DNA of 5,529 nucleotides from positions 1 to 5,529 of the forward strand of contig JAQBUS010000111.1 of NCBI GenBank assembly GCA_027623875.1. The letters run 5' to 3'. This document shows, in pieces, positions 4,671-5,529 of the stretch (positions are counted from its first letter, which is position 1; the number at the start of each line of letters is the position of its first letter). The notes under the pieces are model-generated. The model made no database searches. It was not told where the DNA came from and saw only the letters and a list, made by a program, of their open reading frames with translations. The position numbers and the translations under genes were made by a program. Origin of the DNA: Pseudomonadota bacterium (lineage in GTDB: Bacteria; Pseudomonadota; Alphaproteobacteria; Rhodobacterales; Rhodobacteraceae).

Positions 4671-5529
4671 TTATATATTTAGATCGTCCCAAAATGATTT
4701 AACTTTTGAGAAAAATTTTGAAAGAAGAGGATTGTTTTCGTCTCCCAACGTCTCAAATTCTGTTAAAAGCTCTTTCTGACGGGAGGTTAAGTTTACAGGG
4801 GTTTCTACTGCTACCTCTAGCAACATATCTCCAGCCCCACCGCCTCTTAGCGAAGGCATGCCCTTACCGCGGAGTCTCATCTGTTTTCCTGATTGGCTTC
4901 CAGCGGGAATTTTAACACGGCTTTTACCGCCATCTATTGTTGGGACCTCTACTTCCCCACCTAAAGCAGCAGTCGTCATAGAGATTGGAATTCCACAAAA
5001 TAAGTGTGTGCTTTCCCGTTGAAAAATCTGATGTTCTTTTACTTCAATAAATATATAAAGGTCCCCGTTAGGCCCACCTTTTAATCCCGCTTCCCCTTCA
5101 TTGGAAAGTCTGATTCGCGTTCCAGTCTCAACACCTTCGGGGATATTAACACTAAGAGATTTTTCTTTTTCTTTTCTACCAGTGCCTCGACATGTTCGGC
5201 ATGGATTTTTAATTATTTCTCCAGCTCCAGAACAAGTTGGACATGCCCGTTCAACAGTAAAAAACCCCTGCTGGGCTCTAACTTTTCCTATACCTGAGCA
5301 TGTTGTACATGTTTCGGGGTCGGAGCCAGCTGCAGCCCCTTTCCCGTTACATCCGTCGCAGGTCACACTAGTAGGGACTTTAATATTTTTAGTGACCCCA
5401 GAAAAAGCCTCTTCCAGAGAGACAGACATATTATAACGAAGATCAGATCCTTTAGATGCTCGTCTGCCGCCTCCACCACGTTGACCACCGCCCATAAAGT
5501 CGCCGAACAGGTCTTCGAATACATCAGAA
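4671..5529 (-). CDS. dnaJ: Chaperone protein DnaJ (partial, J-domain end outside window)
   Basis: Hsp40 co-chaperone that delivers unfolded proteins to DnaK (Hsp70) and stimulates its ATPase. The window holds 285 complete codons at the C-terminal side; counting from the first one, they run: the end of the Gly/Phe linker (SDVFEDLFGDFMGGG, then Gly-rich to about residue 27), the start of C-terminal domain I (LRYNMSVSLEEAFSG, 30-44), four zinc-binding CxxCxGxG repeats (CDGCNGKG, CTTCSGIG, CPTCSGAG, CRTCRGTG, about 57-117), the rest of C-terminal domains I and II, with GGPNGDLYIFIEVKEH (151-166), and the dimerisation tail ending FFSKVKSFWDDLNI. The reading frame stays open to the right edge, so the ATG at 5493-5495 is an internal Met, not the start. 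All eight zinc cysteines are present and there is no frameshift. The N-terminal J-domain with HPD, the promoter and any dnaK linkage lie beyond the window. The C-terminal WDDL resembles alphaproteobacterial DnaJ. Confidence 0.97.
   Translation of the reverse strand, partial: SDVFEDLFGDFMGGGQRGGGGRRASKGSDLRYNMSVSLEEAFSGVTKNIKVPTSVTCDGCNGKGAAAGSDPETCTTCSGIGKVRAQQGFFTVERACPTCSGAGEIIKNPCRTCRGTGRKEKEKSLSVNIPEGVETGTRIRLSNEGEAGLKGGPNGDLYIFIEVKEHQIFQRESTHLFCGIPISMTTAALGGEVEVPTIDGGKSRVKIPAGSQSGKQMRLRGKGMPSLRGGGAGDMLLEVAVETPVNLTSRQKELLTEFETLGDENNPLLSKFFSKVKSFWDDLNI
5178..5360 (-). other. dnaJ: DnaJ cysteine-rich zinc-finger domain
   Basis: Coding stretch for four CxxCxGxG motifs: CDGCNGKG, CTTCSGIG, CPTCSGAG and CRTCRGTG. 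In the DnaJ family, motifs 1 and 4 bind one zinc and motifs 2 and 3 bind a second. All eight cysteines are intact, which distinguishes this type I DnaJ from CbpA-type proteins that lack the domain. Confidence 0.95.

Noticed and set aside
4706..4915. 69-codon plus-strand open frame opposite the dnaJ 3' end
   Set aside because: It is a shadow of the conserved DnaJ C-terminal domain with no start signal of its own.
5178..5360. Possible repeat array
   Set aside because: The periodic signal comes from the four CxxCxGxG motifs of DnaJ and is protein-coding, not a DNA repeat or CRISPR.
5101..5436. 111-codon plus-strand open frame opposite dnaJ
   Set aside because: It overlaps the conserved zinc-finger coding region; its apparent pattern simply mirrors the repeated CxxCxGxG codons.
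5493..5495. ATG as the start of dnaJ
   Set aside because: The frame stays open to the window edge and the residues before it (SDVFEDLFGDF) are typical DnaJ Gly/Phe-linker sequence, so this Met is internal.

Overview
The window looks like chromosomal DNA of an AT-leaning alphaproteobacterium. The best taxonomic hints are the ferredoxin-NADP reductase, which ends in the ANSEPGEYVVEKAFVG-type tail of the alphaproteobacterial Fpr proteins, and the DnaJ C-terminus (FFSKVKSFWDDL). From memory, both look most like Rhodobacterales-type proteins. The sequence alone does not fix a genus, and a marine origin is only a guess.

Layout, left to right. (1) 1-1025, minus strand: two ATPase genes of an Opp/Dpp-type peptide ABC importer. 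The first is complete and the second is cut off by the left edge; they overlap by ATGA. (2) 1026-1241: a 216-bp, very AT-rich divergent spacer with an inverted repeat. (3) 1242-3775, plus strand: a two-gene unit, a gamma-glutamyltransferase-family (GGT-family) Ntn-hydrolase followed 2 bp later by a DUF1028 protein, whose fold is also Ntn-hydrolase-like. (4) 3782-4582, minus strand: ferredoxin-NADP reductase, convergent with the DUF1028 gene across 6 bp. (5) 4583-4670: a short AT-rich spacer. (6) 4671-5529, minus strand: dnaJ, lacking its J-domain end because the window stops there.

Inferred biology: regions 1-3 read as an uptake-and-hydrolysis cassette. A peptide-type importer faces away from two cytoplasmic hydrolase-fold proteins, and the shared spacer could coordinate them. 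The GGT-family enzyme keeps the self-processing/catalytic threonine and the oxyanion glycines, but it appears to have lost the residues that canonical GGTs use to hold the glutamyl alpha-carboxylate and alpha-amino groups. Its substrate is therefore probably not glutathione. The DUF1028 partner has no established function. Regions 4-6 are ordinary core genes (redox supply to ferredoxin/flavodoxin, and Hsp70 co-chaperone).

No tRNA, rRNA, CRISPR array, insertion sequence or convincing intrinsic terminator was seen.
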